DNA from: Clostridium sp. UBA4108
Lineage (GTDB): Bacteria > Bacillota > Clostridia > Clostridiales > Clostridiaceae
Assembly (NCBI GenBank): GCA_002381695.1
Contig: DFXM01000025.1
Coordinates: 89,853 to 105,723 of the forward strand
Length of the DNA: 15,871 nt
Direction: 5' to 3'
The notes under the pieces: model-generated
Told to the model about the DNA's origin: nothing
Databases searched by the model: none
What the model saw: the letters and a program-made list of their open reading frames with translations, nothing else
Made by a program: the position numbers and the translations under genes
Shown here: one piece after another, positions 14,927 through 15,871 of the stretch
How the letters are laid out: the number at the start of each line of letters is the position of its first letter
Position numbering within the stretch: the first letter of the stretch is position 1

Positions 14927-15644
14927 CTTTAGTTCCTCCGCTCCTTAGGTACTGAATCTCATTATTGGTTAAATTTCTCCACTGGCCTTCTTTTAAATTT
15001 CCTAGGTTTATTTTACCTACAGAAATTCTTTTTAAAGCAATAACAGGATGACCCACAGCATCACACATTCTTCTAACTTGTCTATTTTTACCTTCATGTA
15101 TTATTATTTCTAAATCACAATTGTTTTTACCTTGCTTTAATATTTTACACTTTCCTGGAGCTGTTACATAATCACCAATATCAATACCGCTGGTAAACTT
15201 ATTAAGTGACGATATAGATGGAACCCCCTTTACTGTTGCTATATAAGTTTTATCAATAGCTACTCTAGGATGAATTATGCCATTATAAGCATCTCCATCA
15301 TTGGTTAATAGAATAAGCCCTGAGGTATCATAATCTAATCGTCCTATAGGGTATATTCTCTCTTCTATTCCAATCAAGTCAATTATAGTTTCTCTTCCTT
15401 TTTCATCCTTTACAGAGGATATGTATCCTTTTGGTTTGTTTAGTGCTATATATATTTTATTTTCTACAGGAGAAATCAAATTTCCATTTACATATACTTT
15501 ATTTACATTTGGCAAAACCTTTGCACCCAGTTCTGTGATTGTAGTATCATCTACCCTCACAACTCCGCTAAGTATAATCTCTTCACATTTCCTTCTTGAT
15601 GCTACACCACATCTAGCCATATACTTTTGTAATCTTTCTTCCAA
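14919..15644 (-). CDS. RluB-like rRNA pseudouridine synthase
   Basis: A 241-residue RsuA/RluB-family pseudouridine synthase, which converts a chosen uridine in ribosomal RNA to pseudouridine. An N-terminal S4 RNA-binding domain (about 2-48, RLQKYMARCGVASRRKCEE) precedes the catalytic domain with ALNKPKGYISS (67-77), GRLDYDTSGLILLTND where Asp104 is the catalytic aspartate, and EGKNRQVRRMCDAVGHPV near 185. Length and layout fit RluB, which acts on 23S rRNA, rather than the larger RluA/RluD group, but RluE or RsuA cannot be ruled out. The start is TTG 15644 with GGAGTGG about 7 bases before it and no ATG in range. First gene of an operon with the methyltransferase. Confidence 0.9.
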   Translation of the reverse strand: MEERLQKYMARCGVASRRKCEEIILSGVVRVDDTTITELGAKVLPNVNKVYVNGNLISPVENKIYIALNKPKGYISSVKDEKGRETIIDLIGIEERIYPIGRLDYDTSGLILLTNDGDAYNGIIHPRVAIDKTYIATVKGVPSISSLNKFTSGIDIGDYVTAPGKCKILKQGKNNCDLEIIIHEGKNRQVRRMCDAVGHPVIALKRISVGKINLGNLKEGQWRNLTNNEIQYLRSGGTKDV

Positions 15645-15696
15645 AATACCACTCCTATAGTTATTTACTTACCATTTTTTCTATTTCATAAATTGA

Positions 15697-15725
15697 ATTA
15701 TAAATATAAACCTCTAAAAAATCAA
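15697..15725 (-). promoter_or_regulatory. Promoter of the rluB-like operon
   Basis: On the minus strand TTGATT (15720-15725) and TATAAT (15697-15702) are 17 bases apart, about 52 bases before the TTG start. Good consensus match and placement downstream of a terminator. Confidence 0.8.
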
Positions 15726-15796
15726 CTTTAAATAGCAGACTACTCCTTAAAAGGCTTAATATAAATACTTCAAAATCTATAATAACAGTACTTAAT

Positions 15797-15829
15797 AAAA
15801 AAACAGCTCAAATTTAGAGCTGTTTTTTA
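15797..15829. terminator. Bidirectional terminator
   Basis: CAGCTC and GAGCTG arms around AAATTTA are flanked by A-runs on the left and T-runs on the right, so the hairpin ends transcription in either direction. On the minus strand it would close the gene lying beyond the right edge. Confidence 0.88.
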
Positions 15830-15841
15830 TTTGGCGTTGTT

Positions 15842-15871
15842 TTAAATCATTGTTGATATTAGAACTACATA
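15842..15871 (-). CDS. Possible C-terminal end of a gene from beyond the right edge
   Basis: Reading leftward from the window edge, one frame gives YVVLISTMI followed by TAA at 15842-15844, 13 bases before the terminator hairpin. A gene end is expected there, but nine residues are too few to identify it, and another frame is also open. Confidence 0.25.
   Translation of the reverse strand, partial: YVVLISTMI

Noticed and set aside
15661..15796. Open frame on the minus strand ending at 15661, with AAGGAG before a CTG at 15738 (25 residues).
   Set aside because: It has no ATG, GTG or TTG start in a suitable place, and the region contains the well-formed promoter of the rluB-like gene; the open frame is most likely chance.
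1..15871. Mobile element, phage, CRISPR or defence island.
   Set aside because: No transposase, integrase, repeat array, or nuclease/toxin pair was seen; base use is even across the window and gene content is metabolic.

Overview
The window looks like chromosomal DNA from a low-GC clostridium, most likely Clostridium sensu stricto. The signs are strongly AT-rich codon use, purine-rich ribosome-binding sites with some TTG starts, a fused IspH/ribosomal protein S1 gene, a glutamate dehydrogenase of the Clostridium type, and a PyrR-type pyrimidine attenuator. Nearly everything is recognisable metabolic or housekeeping content. I see no phage, insertion sequence, CRISPR array or defence island.

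Left part (1-3860), all read leftward: the cut 5' end of one tRNA-Leu and a complete tRNA-Leu(GAG) with its own promoter; a two-gene unit of a MoeA-like molybdopterin-binding protein with a C-terminal four-cysteine tail and an XdhC-family protein; then a uracil permease gene. The permease has a promoter, a consensus PyrR-binding hairpin and an intrinsic terminator in its leader, so it is controlled by transcription attenuation. A second possible switch lies over its Shine-Dalgarno sequence.

Middle (3760-6540), read rightward: a promoter divergent from the permease drives a LysN/Aro8-like aminotransferase, an unrecognised 56-residue protein and an aspartate-type class I aminotransferase, closed by a strong bidirectional terminator. 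It is tempting to link the small protein to amino-acid metabolism, but only its position supports that.

Right part (6527-15871), read leftward: a tandem GNAT acetyltransferase; the group baiN-like flavoprotein, cmk and ispH-S1, which appears to be one transcript ending in a long hairpin; gdhA with its own terminator; an RpiR-family regulator whose promoter is covered by TGAAAT-type inverted repeats; and a two-gene operon of an RluB-like pseudouridine synthase and an MnmM-like tRNA methyltransferase, with a good promoter.

The most interesting material is regulatory (the two-layer uraA leader and the RpiR operator cluster), together with the orphan 56-residue gene and the molybdopterin pair that has no hydroxylase beside it.
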